Part shown: one piece after another, positions 1 through 5,870 of the stretch
How positions within the stretch are numbered: the stretch's first letter is position 1
How the letters are laid out: the number at the start of each line of letters is the position of its first letter
Origin: Sphingobacteriales bacterium
GTDB lineage: Bacteria; Bacteroidota; Bacteroidia; Chitinophagales; Chitinophagaceae
DNA: 10,603 nucleotides
Assembly (NCBI GenBank): GCA_024640385.1
Contig: JAHEFC010000045.1
Location: 1-10,603 of the forward strand
Direction: 5' to 3'
Made by a program: the position numbers and the translations under genes
Notes under the pieces: generated by a model
Seen by the model: only the letters and a program-made list of their open reading frames with translations
What the model was told of the DNA's origin: nothing
Database searches by the model: none

Positions 1-207
1 CGGATGGATAAACTGGTGGAGCGGATGAAAGAAATGCATATACCGACCGATGAGCTCTGGTGGTACCTGGATACGCGCCGGTTTGGAACGGTGCCGCATA
101 GTGGCTTTGGGCTTGGGTTTGAGCGGATGGTCCAGTTTGTAACCGGAATGGGAAATATCAGGGATGTGATACCTTTTCCAAGAACGCCGAAGACAGCGGA
201 ATTTTAA
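1..207 (+). CDS. asnS: Asparaginyl-tRNA synthetase, C-terminal end (partial)
   Basis: This is the last 68 codons of a class II aminoacyl-tRNA synthetase, open at the left edge of the window. The enzyme charges tRNA-Asn with asparagine in the cytoplasm. The visible part holds class II motif 3 ([10 protein letters not shown]), whose arginine contacts ATP, followed by the C-terminal signature [17 protein letters not shown] and a terminal AEF. The FPRTP ending separates AsnRS from AspRS, which usually ends in PRD-type sequences. The ATG at position 4 is internal, not a start, because the frame is open through position 1. A GA/CT-rich hairpin begins at the stop codon and fills the gap to the convergent stress-protein gene. 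The identification rests on strong recall of the family C-terminus; nothing looks damaged. Confidence 0.95.
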   Translation, partial: RMDKLVERMKEMHIPTDELWWYLDTRRFGTVPHSGFGLGFERMVQFVTGMGNIRDVIPFPRTPKTAEF

Positions 208-283
208 GAGAGGTAGAATGACGGAGAGGCAGAGAGAAAAAGTCTTTTCTTACTCTCAGTCTCTCTTACTCACTGGGTCTCTT
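206..283. terminator. Imperfect GA/CT-rich hairpin between convergent genes
   Basis: The arms are 206-236 (GA-rich on the plus strand) and 253-283 (CT-rich), separated by a 16-nt spacer. About 20 of 31 positions are complementary, and G-U pairs would add more in RNA. It occupies nearly the whole gap between the asnS stop (205-207) and the stress-protein stop (285-287), so a bidirectional terminator is the natural reading. It belongs to the same sequence family as the hairpins at 8811-8895 and 10222-10297. Terminator function is inferred from position. Confidence 0.6.
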
Positions 284-284
284 A

Positions 285-1109
285 TTATTCGTGTATCGCC
301 AGTATCGGCACATGGGCATGCATAGCCAGTGTGCGTGTATGGCTGCGTTGAAATATTTTACCGAGCAGTTTATGTTTTTTAGGGATCGTGATCAGCAGTT
401 CGATCCCATGGGTTTCTGCAAATGCATTGATCCCCTCTTCGATATCGGGGTCGTCAATAAAATGAAAATCTGGATTTAGTGGTGCCAGCAGTTCATGCAC
501 CTTGGTAAGTGACATGGGAACGTTTGGATTGAACTGCCTGTTGTTATAATCGACGTTGAGAACTTTCAGCCTGGCATCGAAGAGCCTGATCCATTTTGAT
601 ATTTCCTGGATAGGTGTTGATTCAGCAACCTGCGAGTAATCGCATGCGAAGCCAATCCTGTGTATGCGTTTGTATGTTGCACCCGGAGGTATGATCATAA
701 CGGGAACGTGTAATCGATTTAATGCGGACAGGGTGGTACTGCCGAGAAACAGGGTCTCGATGGCGCCGGCACCGTGGGTGCCCATGATGATGCCAAATGG
801 TTTTTCCGTCTGGCAAAGATTTTCAAGTTCTTCGATGGTGTCACCGAGCACGTTATGTATCCTGACGTCTACCTCTCCCGATGTGATATGCTCCACGCTG
901 TGTTTCAACTCGAGCATTTTTTCATCAGACTGCTTTTTCATTTCGTCCAGGCTGATGGTAACTACCGGCACCTCGCTGAATGCAACAGGAACCTGGTAAG
1001 CATGAAACAAGATCACGCTGGCGTGAATATCCTTGGCCATATTAATGGCATAATTCATGGCATTAACTGAGACCGGGGAGAAATCGGTTGGAACAACAAA
1101 GGTTTTCAT
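285..1109 (-). CDS. Universal stress protein, tandem UspA domains
   Basis: A 274-residue cytoplasmic protein made of two Usp domains, roughly residues 1-142 and 147-274. The N-terminus MKTFVVPTDFSPVS is typical. The first domain carries an intact nucleotide-binding motif G-x2-G-x9-G-S (G110, G113, G123, S124), so it probably binds ATP. The second domain ends in HVPILAIHE, like a Usp C-terminus, but has KKHKLLGKIFQRSHTRT where the glycine motif should be, so that half probably does not bind nucleotide. This active-plus-degenerate arrangement is common in tandem Usp proteins. It may assist survival under starvation or redox stress, but its client is unknown. It converges on asnS. Upstream lies a repeat-filled gap without a clear TAnnTTTG promoter. 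No Shine-Dalgarno sequence precedes the ATG. Confidence 0.9.
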   Translation of the reverse strand: MKTFVVPTDFSPVSVNAMNYAINMAKDIHASVILFHAYQVPVAFSEVPVVTISLDEMKKQSDEKMLELKHSVEHITSGEVDVRIHNVLGDTIEELENLCQTEKPFGIIMGTHGAGAIETLFLGSTTLSALNRLHVPVMIIPPGATYKRIHRIGFACDYSQVAESTPIQEISKWIRLFDARLKVLNVDYNNRQFNPNVPMSLTKVHELLAPLNPDFHFIDDPDIEEGINAFAETHGIELLITIPKKHKLLGKIFQRSHTRTLAMHAHVPILAIHE

Positions 1110-1178
1110 GGCATTAAGGTAAACATTGCGATGGAGACTGAATATGCTGATGGTCAGTGTAAAGGATAGCTTTAGTCA

Positions 1179-1354
1179 GCAGGTTGCAGGTAGCAGGTAG
1201 CAGGTTGCAGAAGGCGGAGCGCGTTTTGGCAGATTATAGAACTGGCTAGCTGGTTTCCGCCTTTAGCCGGAACCCTCCACTTGCAACTTGCAACCTGCGA
1301 TCCTTACCCCGCAACCTGCAACCTGCAACCTGGAACCTGCATCCTGCATCCTGC
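1179..1354. repeat. Heptanucleotide repeat pair in inverted orientation
   Basis: The 261-bp gap 1110-1370 holds no gene. On the left, 1179-1210 is four and a half 7-mers: GCAGGTT, GCAGGTA, GCAGGTA, GCAGGTT, GCAG. On the right, 1283-1354 is the complementary heptad kept in register for about ten units: GCAACTT, GCAACCT, two degenerate units, three GCAACCT, GGAACCT, two GCATCCT. Between them AAGGCGGA (1211-1218) pairs with TCCGCCTT (1255-1262 region), so the whole block can fold into a large imperfect stem. The same heptad recurs at 5784-5840. It lies upstream of the stress-protein gene and downstream of the DUF3089 gene, and could terminate the latter. The rest of the gap, 1110-1178, shows nothing I can name. 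Confidence 0.8.
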
Positions 1355-1370
1355 GGTTTTCCTCAGCTAT

Positions 1371-2390
1371 TTACTTCCAAAAAAGCCCGATCCTCCGTTT
1401 CACATCTTCGCGGATATTGGTATAGAAAAGGTTCAGGTCGCCGATATGGTAGTTTTTTGACCTGTAAAACATAGCGCCAGGAAATTTCGGCTTACTTACC
1501 CATAGGATATTGCCGTGGACCTGGGCGTCGTTGGTTGTTTTGAAGATTTTGTTGAATTTGTAAAGAATTGCCCCCTTATGCAGGGTTTTTGGCGCATAAC
1601 TGGTGTCTGTTTTCCAGTTCAGGGGGTTCGTTACGGCGGTATTGTTTTCCAGGGACAGATATTTTGGTCCTTCGTAGTCCTTGCGGAATGTTCTCCAGGT
1701 TACGAAACAACCGGTTTGCAGCGAGTCTTTGCAGGGAGCTATAGTTTTGAATTCGTCTGCCTTGACAGGCATCCCGACCAGGTAGGCCGCTACAAGTCTG
1801 TTTTTCAGCACCTGGCCATCAAAGAACTCTTTGAGCAGCCTTTTTGCATGCTGTGTCCCCTGGCTATGGCCAGCAATGATTATCGGCCTTCCCTGGAAAT
1901 GATCGAGATAATACATGAAGGCGCTTCTGATATCGCTATAGGCTGTGTCAAATGCTTTTCTGGCTACCGAGGTATCCGCAAAGTTGTACATATCATAATG
2001 AGCCTGCCTGTAGCGGGGGGCAAAGATCCTCGACTGTTGATTGAAAATAGTTGCCTGGTACAGGATGCTGGAATAGTCTGTCTTGGCATTGAGGGTATCA
2101 TTGGTGATGTCGGCATTAATTTGCCAGGCCCTGGAATGATCTGTGAAAGTGGTAGGGTGAATAAAGAATACATCCACAACGGAATCCCGCCAGTCTTGTT
2201 GAAAAGGAATTGGCAGACTGTCTGATGGATCTTTCTTGTAGGGATGTGCAGCCCACATGTTTAAATCACCATAGTCTGGAACACCAGGATTGAAGGCAGG
2301 TTTAGGCGTTTGAGCGATCTTCTTATAGTAGGATGGTGAACATGAGATAATAGCCGAAAAGAGCAGCAACACTAAAAGAAATTTTGCCAT
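1371..2390 (-). CDS. DUF3089 alpha/beta-hydrolase-like lipoprotein
   Basis: A 339-residue predicted lipoprotein. The N-terminus is a short charged start, a hydrophobic stretch (residues 4-15) and a lipobox ending at Cys17 (AIISC), so signal peptidase II should process it. Ser18 after the cysteine and no acidic cluster give no sign of the Bacteroidota surface-export signal. The body matches DUF3089: VDVFFIHPTTF (72-82), FAPRYRQA (123-130), and a nucleophile elbow GHSQG (174-178) with Ser176 as presumed catalytic serine. The C-terminal YHIGDLNLFYTNIREDV (314-330) supplies His315, a candidate catalytic histidine. The fold suggests an esterase or lipase, but the substrate is not known. It diverges from the chromate transporter gene across 81 bp; shared regulation is possible but unproven. 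Confidence 0.88.
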   Translation of the reverse strand: MAKFLLVLLLFSAIISCSPSYYKKIAQTPKPAFNPGVPDYGDLNMWAAHPYKKDPSDSLPIPFQQDWRDSVVDVFFIHPTTFTDHSRAWQINADITNDTLNAKTDYSSILYQATIFNQQSRIFAPRYRQAHYDMYNFADTSVARKAFDTAYSDIRSAFMYYLDHFQGRPIIIAGHSQGTQHAKRLLKEFFDGQVLKNRLVAAYLVGMPVKADEFKTIAPCKDSLQTGCFVTWRTFRKDYEGPKYLSLENNTAVTNPLNWKTDTSYAPKTLHKGAILYKFNKIFKTTNDAQVHGNILWVSKPKFPGAMFYRSKNYHIGDLNLFYTNIREDVKRRIGLFWK

Positions 2391-2471
2391 GGTGTATTAT
2401 CTGCTGCAATTTAGTCTTTGGAATTGGCACAGTGAACAGAGTTATTTAAATTCAGAGAACAAAGGATCATA

Positions 2472-3731
2472 TTGCAGCTTCTACGCCATATACCATTTTT
2501 GCGGGCGGTTTTTTTTCATTCTATTACTGCTTTCGGTGGCCCACAGGGGCATTTTGGTATGATGCTTAAAACTTTTGTACATCAGCGGAAAGACATTACA
2601 GAAGAAGAATTGTTGGAGTACAATGCATTCTGCCAGTTGCTTCCTGGAGCCTCTTCAACACAAACGCTGACGTTGATAGGCTATAAACGGGGAAGGCTTC
2701 CTTTGGCGGTGCTTACTTTGTTGATCTGGATACTTCCGGCAAGCATTCTGATGGGAGCATTGAGCTTTCTGTTGAGTTTTATTGAGCGAAATAATATTGC
2801 TACGGATGTATTCAAGTTCATTCAGCCGATGGCAGTGGGTTTTTTGGCCTTCGCCAGTTTAAGGGCCTTTACGTTGGTGGTCCGTAACCGGACTGCGAGG
2901 CTGATCATGGTGTTTTCCATGATCGTTACGTACTATTTTTTCAAAACACCCTGGATCTTTCCAATTGTTATTGTGCTGGGAGGACTGATCACGTCGTTTA
3001 CCGGCCGGGAGCCTGGCCGGCAGCAGACCATACCATACAGGCCTATCAAATGGGGAAACCTGGTCATCTTTTTTTCCATTTTTCTGATCAGTGGTATACT
3101 TTCTGAAGTTTCCCGCAAACAGGAGTGGGAGAACCGGAAGGCGTTCAACCTTTTTGAAAACCAATATCGTTTTGGGAGCATTGTATTCGGCGGCGGAGAT
3201 GTTTTGATCCCGATGATGTATGAGCAGTATGTAGTTCGACCTACTTCGGCCAAGATACAGCGACAGAATCAGAATGTGATCAGGATGGACCAGGAGGAAT
3301 TTCTTACAGGCGCAGGGGTTGTCAGGGCAATACCGGGTCCGGTTTTTTCCATAGCGTCTTTTGTTGGTGGTGTGGCATTGAAAAATTCGGGCGACAGGAT
3401 GCAATTCATCGGGTGTATTATTGGCGCAATTGGAATATTTCTGCCAAGTGCATTGCTGGTTTTATTTTTCTATCCCGTGTGGCAAAACCTGCAAAGATAT
3501 AAAGGCATCTACCGCTCGTTGAAAGGGATCAATGCTGCAGTGGTAGGCATTATGGCTGCGTCAACGGTTTTTCTTACCCGTGATATTTCGCTGATCGATG
3601 CCATGGACGGGAGGGTGTTGAGCATGTTGCAGATCTCAGTTATCATCATTACATTTCTGATGTTGATGTTCACACGTATACCTGCTCCCATTATAGCATT
3701 AGGCTGTTTACTGCTGGGTTGGATCTTGTAG
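2472..3731 (+). CDS. chrA: Chromate transporter (CHR) family membrane protein
   Basis: A 419-residue polytopic inner-membrane protein of the long, two-domain CHR family, whose characterised members export chromate by coupling to the membrane potential. The first domain has [11 protein letters not shown] (21-31) and the LPGA motif (57-60); the second repeats the pattern with [11 protein letters not shown] (239-249) and IPGP (287-290). About ten hydrophobic segments are visible. A hydrophilic stretch (about 211-280) separates the halves. The start is TTG: AAAGGA at 2461-2466 lies 5 nt upstream, no ATG or GTG is available in the open frame, and the next ATG (residue 30) would cut off the first signature. 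Many CHR homologues are found without proven chromate activity, so the substrate is inferred. In the 67-bp gap to nadD only small stems are visible. Confidence 0.88.
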   Translation: MQLLRHIPFLRAVFFHSITAFGGPQGHFGMMLKTFVHQRKDITEEELLEYNAFCQLLPGASSTQTLTLIGYKRGRLPLAVLTLLIWILPASILMGALSFLLSFIERNNIATDVFKFIQPMAVGFLAFASLRAFTLVVRNRTARLIMVFSMIVTYYFFKTPWIFPIVIVLGGLITSFTGREPGRQQTIPYRPIKWGNLVIFFSIFLISGILSEVSRKQEWENRKAFNLFENQYRFGSIVFGGGDVLIPMMYEQYVVRPTSAKIQRQNQNVIRMDQEEFLTGAGVVRAIPGPVFSIASFVGGVALKNSGDRMQFIGCIIGAIGIFLPSALLVLFFYPVWQNLQRYKGIYRSLKGINAAVVGIMAASTVFLTRDISLIDAMDGRVLSMLQISVIIITFLMLMFTRIPAPIIALGCLLLGWIL

Positions 3732-3798
3732 CGGATCTCTGTATCCGGGTTGATATCGTATCACCTATTCTCCAGACCAATATCAAAAAAGCGGGCCA

Positions 3799-4368
3799 TT
3801 ATTTATAATAGTGGTTACGCTCAATTTCTTCCTTTACGGCATCAGGCACAAGATACCGGATCGATTTACCTTCTTTGATCAACTTACGTATATGGGTAGA
3901 CGAAATTTGCAACAGGGGGGCATTGAGTATTGTTTTCCTGATAGGAAGATCTTCCCGGATGTCAAACCCTGCGCGTTTATATACATAGACAGGATATCGG
4001 CTCATGATCACTTCAGCGTTTTTCCATTTATCCAGGTTCTGCAAGCTATCGCTGCCCATGATTATTGCGAATTCGTGTTCCGGATATTTCTCTTCCAGGT
4101 ATTGGAGGGTGGTGACGGAATAAGATGGTTTAGGAAGACGGAATTCTATATCGGTGGCTTTCAGGGTTTTTTCATCCTCTATGGCCAGCTTTACGAGATG
4201 CAGCCGGTGATATTCGTTGAGCAGAGAATGATTGGTTTTGAATGGATTTTGTGGGGAAACCACGAACCAAACCTGTTGGAGGTCAGTTTCCTGAACCACG
4301 TGGCTGGCTATGATCAGGTGGCCATTATGAATGGGATTGAACGAGCCGAAATAAAGCCCAATTTTCAT
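3799..4368 (-). CDS. nadD: Nicotinate-nucleotide adenylyltransferase
   Basis: A 189-residue cytoplasmic enzyme that joins ATP and nicotinate mononucleotide to make deamido-NAD, the penultimate step of NAD synthesis. The nucleotidyltransferase signature GSFNPIHNGH (8-17) supplies the two catalytic histidines H14 and H17. SPQNPFK (38-44) matches the substrate-binding loop, MGSDS (104-108) the second binding segment, and SSTHIR (156-161) the C-terminal ATP motif. Length is usual for bacterial NadD and nothing is missing. It lies 37 nt downstream of feoA on the same strand, with no terminator between them, so co-transcription from the feoA promoter is likely. It converges on the CHR-family gene. 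Confidence 0.97.
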   Translation of the reverse strand: MKIGLYFGSFNPIHNGHLIIASHVVQETDLQQVWFVVSPQNPFKTNHSLLNEYHRLHLVKLAIEDEKTLKATDIEFRLPKPSYSVTTLQYLEEKYPEHEFAIIMGSDSLQNLDKWKNAEVIMSRYPVYVYKRAGFDIREDLPIRKTILNAPLLQISSTHIRKLIKEGKSIRYLVPDAVKEEIERNHYYK

Positions 4369-4405
4369 AAAAAATTGATAATCAACTAGTTAAGAGAGGT
4401 TCTGC

Positions 4406-4636
4406 CTAAATCTCCTCAACAAATACCTTGGAGGCCTCGTTCAAACGAAGACTTAAATGATATCCTGCCACTTCAATCGAAATGGGATCTCCCAACGGCG
4501 CAACTTGTTGAACTACCACACGTTCTCCCGGAATGAAGCCCATTTCCATCAATTTGAGGAAGATATCGTCTTGCTCAAAATCTTTGATCACAACGGGTAC
4601 TCCAACGGCAATTTCCGATAATCTTTTTGCTGGCAT
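4406..4636 (-). CDS. feoA: FeoA family protein
   Basis: A 76-residue SH3-like FeoA protein. Visible signatures are LMEMGFIPGERV (29-40) and the strand pair APLGDPISIEVAGYHLSLR (46-64). In ferrous iron uptake FeoA is a small cytosolic partner of the FeoB permease. No feoB lies beside it; the next gene on this strand is nadD. It may serve a FeoB encoded elsewhere, or be one of the stand-alone FeoA-domain proteins of unknown role. The ATG at 4636 is only 8 nt beyond a TACCTTTG promoter element, which fixes the start well. It is divergent from ybeY, with 45 bp between the two start codons. Confidence 0.88.
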   Translation of the reverse strand: MPAKRLSEIAVGVPVVIKDFEQDDIFLKLMEMGFIPGERVVVQQVAPLGDPISIEVAGYHLSLRLNEASKVFVEEI

Positions 4637-4644
4637 AATCGCTG

Positions 4645-4652
4645 CAAAGGTA
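4645..4652 (-). promoter_or_regulatory. Bacteroidota -7 element (TACCTTTG) of feoA-nadD
   Basis: Read on the minus strand, TACCTTTG is an exact match to the Bacteroidota -7 consensus TAnnTTTG, with 8 nt between it and the feoA ATG. No clear -33 TTTG is seen at the expected spacing. Transcription would start within a few bases of the start codon. Confidence 0.6.
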
Positions 4653-4670
4653 CGTCTGCTTCTCTATTAT

Positions 4671-4678
4671 TATTTTTG
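4671..4678 (+). promoter_or_regulatory. Bacteroidota -7 element (TATTTTTG) of ybeY
   Basis: TATTTTTG matches TAnnTTTG exactly and ends 3 nt before the ybeY ATG, implying a leaderless or nearly leaderless transcript. It points away from the feoA element 18 bp to its left, so each promoter's upstream region overlaps the other's core. The local AT-richness means a chance match is possible. Confidence 0.5.
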
Positions 4679-4681
4679 AAT

Positions 4682-5131
4682 ATGGCAACTATAACATTTC
4701 ATGAATTGACACCTGTTCGCTGGTTTGGTAAACGTCGATTGATGAAAGAGCTGCTGATCGATCTATTCAGGAAAGAAAGAACGCCCCTGGCAGAGATCAG
4801 ATATATATTCTGTACGGATGAATACCTATTGGAGATCAACCGGCAGTTTCTCCAGCACGATGATTATACTGATATCATCACCTTTGATCTGACAGATGCA
4901 TTTACTGGCCAATCCCCGGTTCCAAAGCAAGGCGAGATCTATATTAGTGTAGAGCGGGTTGTAGATAATGCCCGGCAGCTCAATACGTCACGGGAAGAAG
5001 AATTGAGGAGAGTAATGATACATGGTTGCCTCCACTTATGCGGCTATAAGGATAAGTTAAATGAGCAGAAGAGGATAATGCGGAAAAAAGAAGACCAGTA
5101 CCTTAGTCTTTATAAGCGACGTTCCACGTGA
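4682..5131 (+). CDS. ybeY: Endoribonuclease YbeY (16S rRNA maturation)
   Basis: A 149-residue metalloprotein that takes part in 16S rRNA 3'-end processing and ribosome quality control. The conserved DDYTDIITFDL (60-70) and GEIYISVERV (84-93) are present. The metal site reads HGCLHLCGYKD: H114 and H118 are kept, but the third ligand, His in the E. coli HGxLHLxGYDH motif, is Asp124 here. I recall this KDK form as common in Bacteroidota, so it is probably a lineage trait, not damage. The ATG at 4682 is preferred over a TTG two codons earlier because the protein starts MATITF and the TTG lies inside the -7 element. Its stop overlaps the next gene's GTG start by 4 nt (GTGA), indicating an operon with translational coupling. 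Confidence 0.95.
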   Translation: MATITFHELTPVRWFGKRRLMKELLIDLFRKERTPLAEIRYIFCTDEYLLEINRQFLQHDDYTDIITFDLTDAFTGQSPVPKQGEIYISVERVVDNARQLNTSREEELRRVMIHGCLHLCGYKDKLNEQKRIMRKKEDQYLSLYKRRST

Positions 5132-5135
5132 AACA
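5120..5135. promoter_or_regulatory. parS: Candidate parS centromere site 1
   Basis: The 16-mer CGTTCCACGTGAAACA matches the classic parS TGTTTCACGTGAAACA at 14 of 16 positions, and fits GTTYCACGTGRAAC exactly. ParB would nucleate here and spread, recruiting SMC and ParA for origin segregation. The site contains both the ybeY stop and the GTG start of the next gene. ParB binding is inferred from sequence only. Confidence 0.7.
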
Positions 5136-5784
5136 TATTGTTTTAGGTTTATTTCTGCTCATGTCGGCCCATGGGTTTACCCAGGGATCGATGGTTTTAA
5201 ATAGTAAATCCTTTCTTACCCAGCGTAAGATGGACAGCTCTGTTTCCCTTGCGCTGCAAAATCAGTCTTTATACAACTTATTGAGCCGTAGTGGCCAGGA
5301 ATTGGCCTATTGGGTGAATCTAATGCGAAAAGACCCAAAGGCTTTTGGAGACCAATATGTAGCTCGATTCCTCGAGCAGTTCCCGGAAGCGATTTCCCCG
5401 GAATCCAGGGAATTAACAGCACGCCTGGCAAGTACTCCGCCACTGCCCCAGTTAATCATTTCTTCAGTACTTGTAGGAACTGCCCAGGACCACGCCAATT
5501 ATCTGGCCGAAAAGGGGAGGATCAGCCATACCGGGAGAGGTGGTAAGAGTTTTGTCCGCCGGATGAATGAGGCAGGTATTACCGAATGTGCCGGGGAGAA
5601 CATATTTGATGGGCAAGATGATGCCCTGATGGTGCTGATTCTATTATTAATTGACAAAGGTGTGCCCGGTGCAGGCCACCGCGAAGCGCTATTAAATCCC
5701 ACATTCAACTCCATCGGGATCGGCGTGGCCTCGATGGATTCCCCAAGAATGGTTTTTGTGCAACAGTTCGGATGTCAGCTATAG
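5128..5784 (+). CDS. Secreted CAP-domain (SCP/PR-1-like) protein
   Basis: A 218-residue protein with a Sec signal peptide (residues 1 to about 19, MKHIVLGLFLLMSAHGFTQ) and one CAP domain (about 50-218). The CAP cavity residues are visible: H122 (QDHANYLA), H134 (ISHTG), E157 (AGENI) and H184 in GHREALLNP (183-191), with a closing FVQQFG. Bacterial CAP proteins are exported and of mostly unknown biochemical role; some are linked to lipid or peptide binding. The start is GTG, inside parS site 1 and overlapping the ybeY stop by 4 nt. The next in-frame ATG (residue 12) would destroy the signal peptide. The stop codon is followed at once by the heptad-repeat hairpin. A secreted protein between two RNA-modification genes is unlikely to share their function. 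Confidence 0.88.
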   Translation: MKHIVLGLFLLMSAHGFTQGSMVLNSKSFLTQRKMDSSVSLALQNQSLYNLLSRSGQELAYWVNLMRKDPKAFGDQYVARFLEQFPEAISPESRELTARLASTPPLPQLIISSVLVGTAQDHANYLAEKGRISHTGRGGKSFVRRMNEAGITECAGENIFDGQDDALMVLILLLIDKGVPGAGHREALLNPTFNSIGIGVASMDSPRMVFVQQFGCQL

Positions 5785-5840
5785 CAGGTGGCAGGTTGCC
5801 ACCTGCGACCCGCCATCTGCAACCTGCAACCTGCAACCTG
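5784..5840 (+). repeat. Heptad repeat array with a perfect 10-bp hairpin
   Basis: Eight 7-mers in register: GCAGGTG, GCAGGTT, GCCACCT, GCGACCC, GCCATCT and three GCAACCT, ending in G. The first part folds perfectly: GCAGGTGGCA (5784-5793), loop GGT, TGCCACCTGC (5797-5806). It begins on the last base of the CAP stop codon and runs into parS site 2. It is the same repeat family as 1179-1354. It probably serves as a terminator, though there is no U-tract. Confidence 0.8.
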
Positions 5841-5854
5841 TTTCACGTGGAACA
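5839..5854. promoter_or_regulatory. parS: Candidate parS centromere site 2
   Basis: TGTTTCACGTGGAACA differs from the Bacillus-type parS TGTTTCACGTGAAACA at one base, and from the Pseudomonas-type TGTTCCACGTGGAACA at one base. It starts inside the last heptad of the repeat array and ends 2 bp before the mnmG -7 element, so bound ParB would cover the promoter's upstream region. Translated in the mnmG frame it would read FHVEH, a string I recall from over-extended MnmG annotations in several phyla. Confidence 0.8.
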
Positions 5855-5856
5855 TG

Positions 5857-5864
5857 TAATTTTG
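5857..5864 (+). promoter_or_regulatory. Bacteroidota -7 element (TAATTTTG) of mnmG
   Basis: An exact TAnnTTTG match 6 nt before the mnmG ATG. No -33 TTTG is found at 19-20 nt upstream; that stretch is occupied by parS site 2. The transcript would be almost leaderless. Confidence 0.6.
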
Positions 5865-5870
5865 CAGGCT

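Noticed and set aside
1515..2225. A 236-codon open frame on the plus strand opposite the DUF3089 gene
   Set aside because: It lies wholly inside the well-supported minus-strand gene and its translation shows no recognisable motif; it is a coding shadow.
3732..3798. Possible terminator between the convergent CHR-family gene and nadD
   Set aside because: Only two 5-bp stems (CGGAT/ATCCG at 3733-3748 and TGATA/TATCA just after) are seen, with no suitable U-tract; too weak to call.
4292..4307. A third CACGTG core (4297-4302) inside nadD as a possible parS
   Set aside because: The flanks, TGAAC and GCTGG, break both outer arms of the parS consensus, so it is probably a chance hexamer in coding sequence.
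4389..4412. A short GAGAGG...CTCC stretch between feoA and nadD as a fourth GA/CT hairpin
   Set aside because: It is too short, has only a few complementary bases, and partly overlaps the feoA 3' end.
5772..5870. A 33-codon N-terminal extension of mnmG
   Set aside because: It translates the heptad array, parS and the -7 box, overlaps the CAP gene's end, and lies before the usual family N-terminus at 5871.
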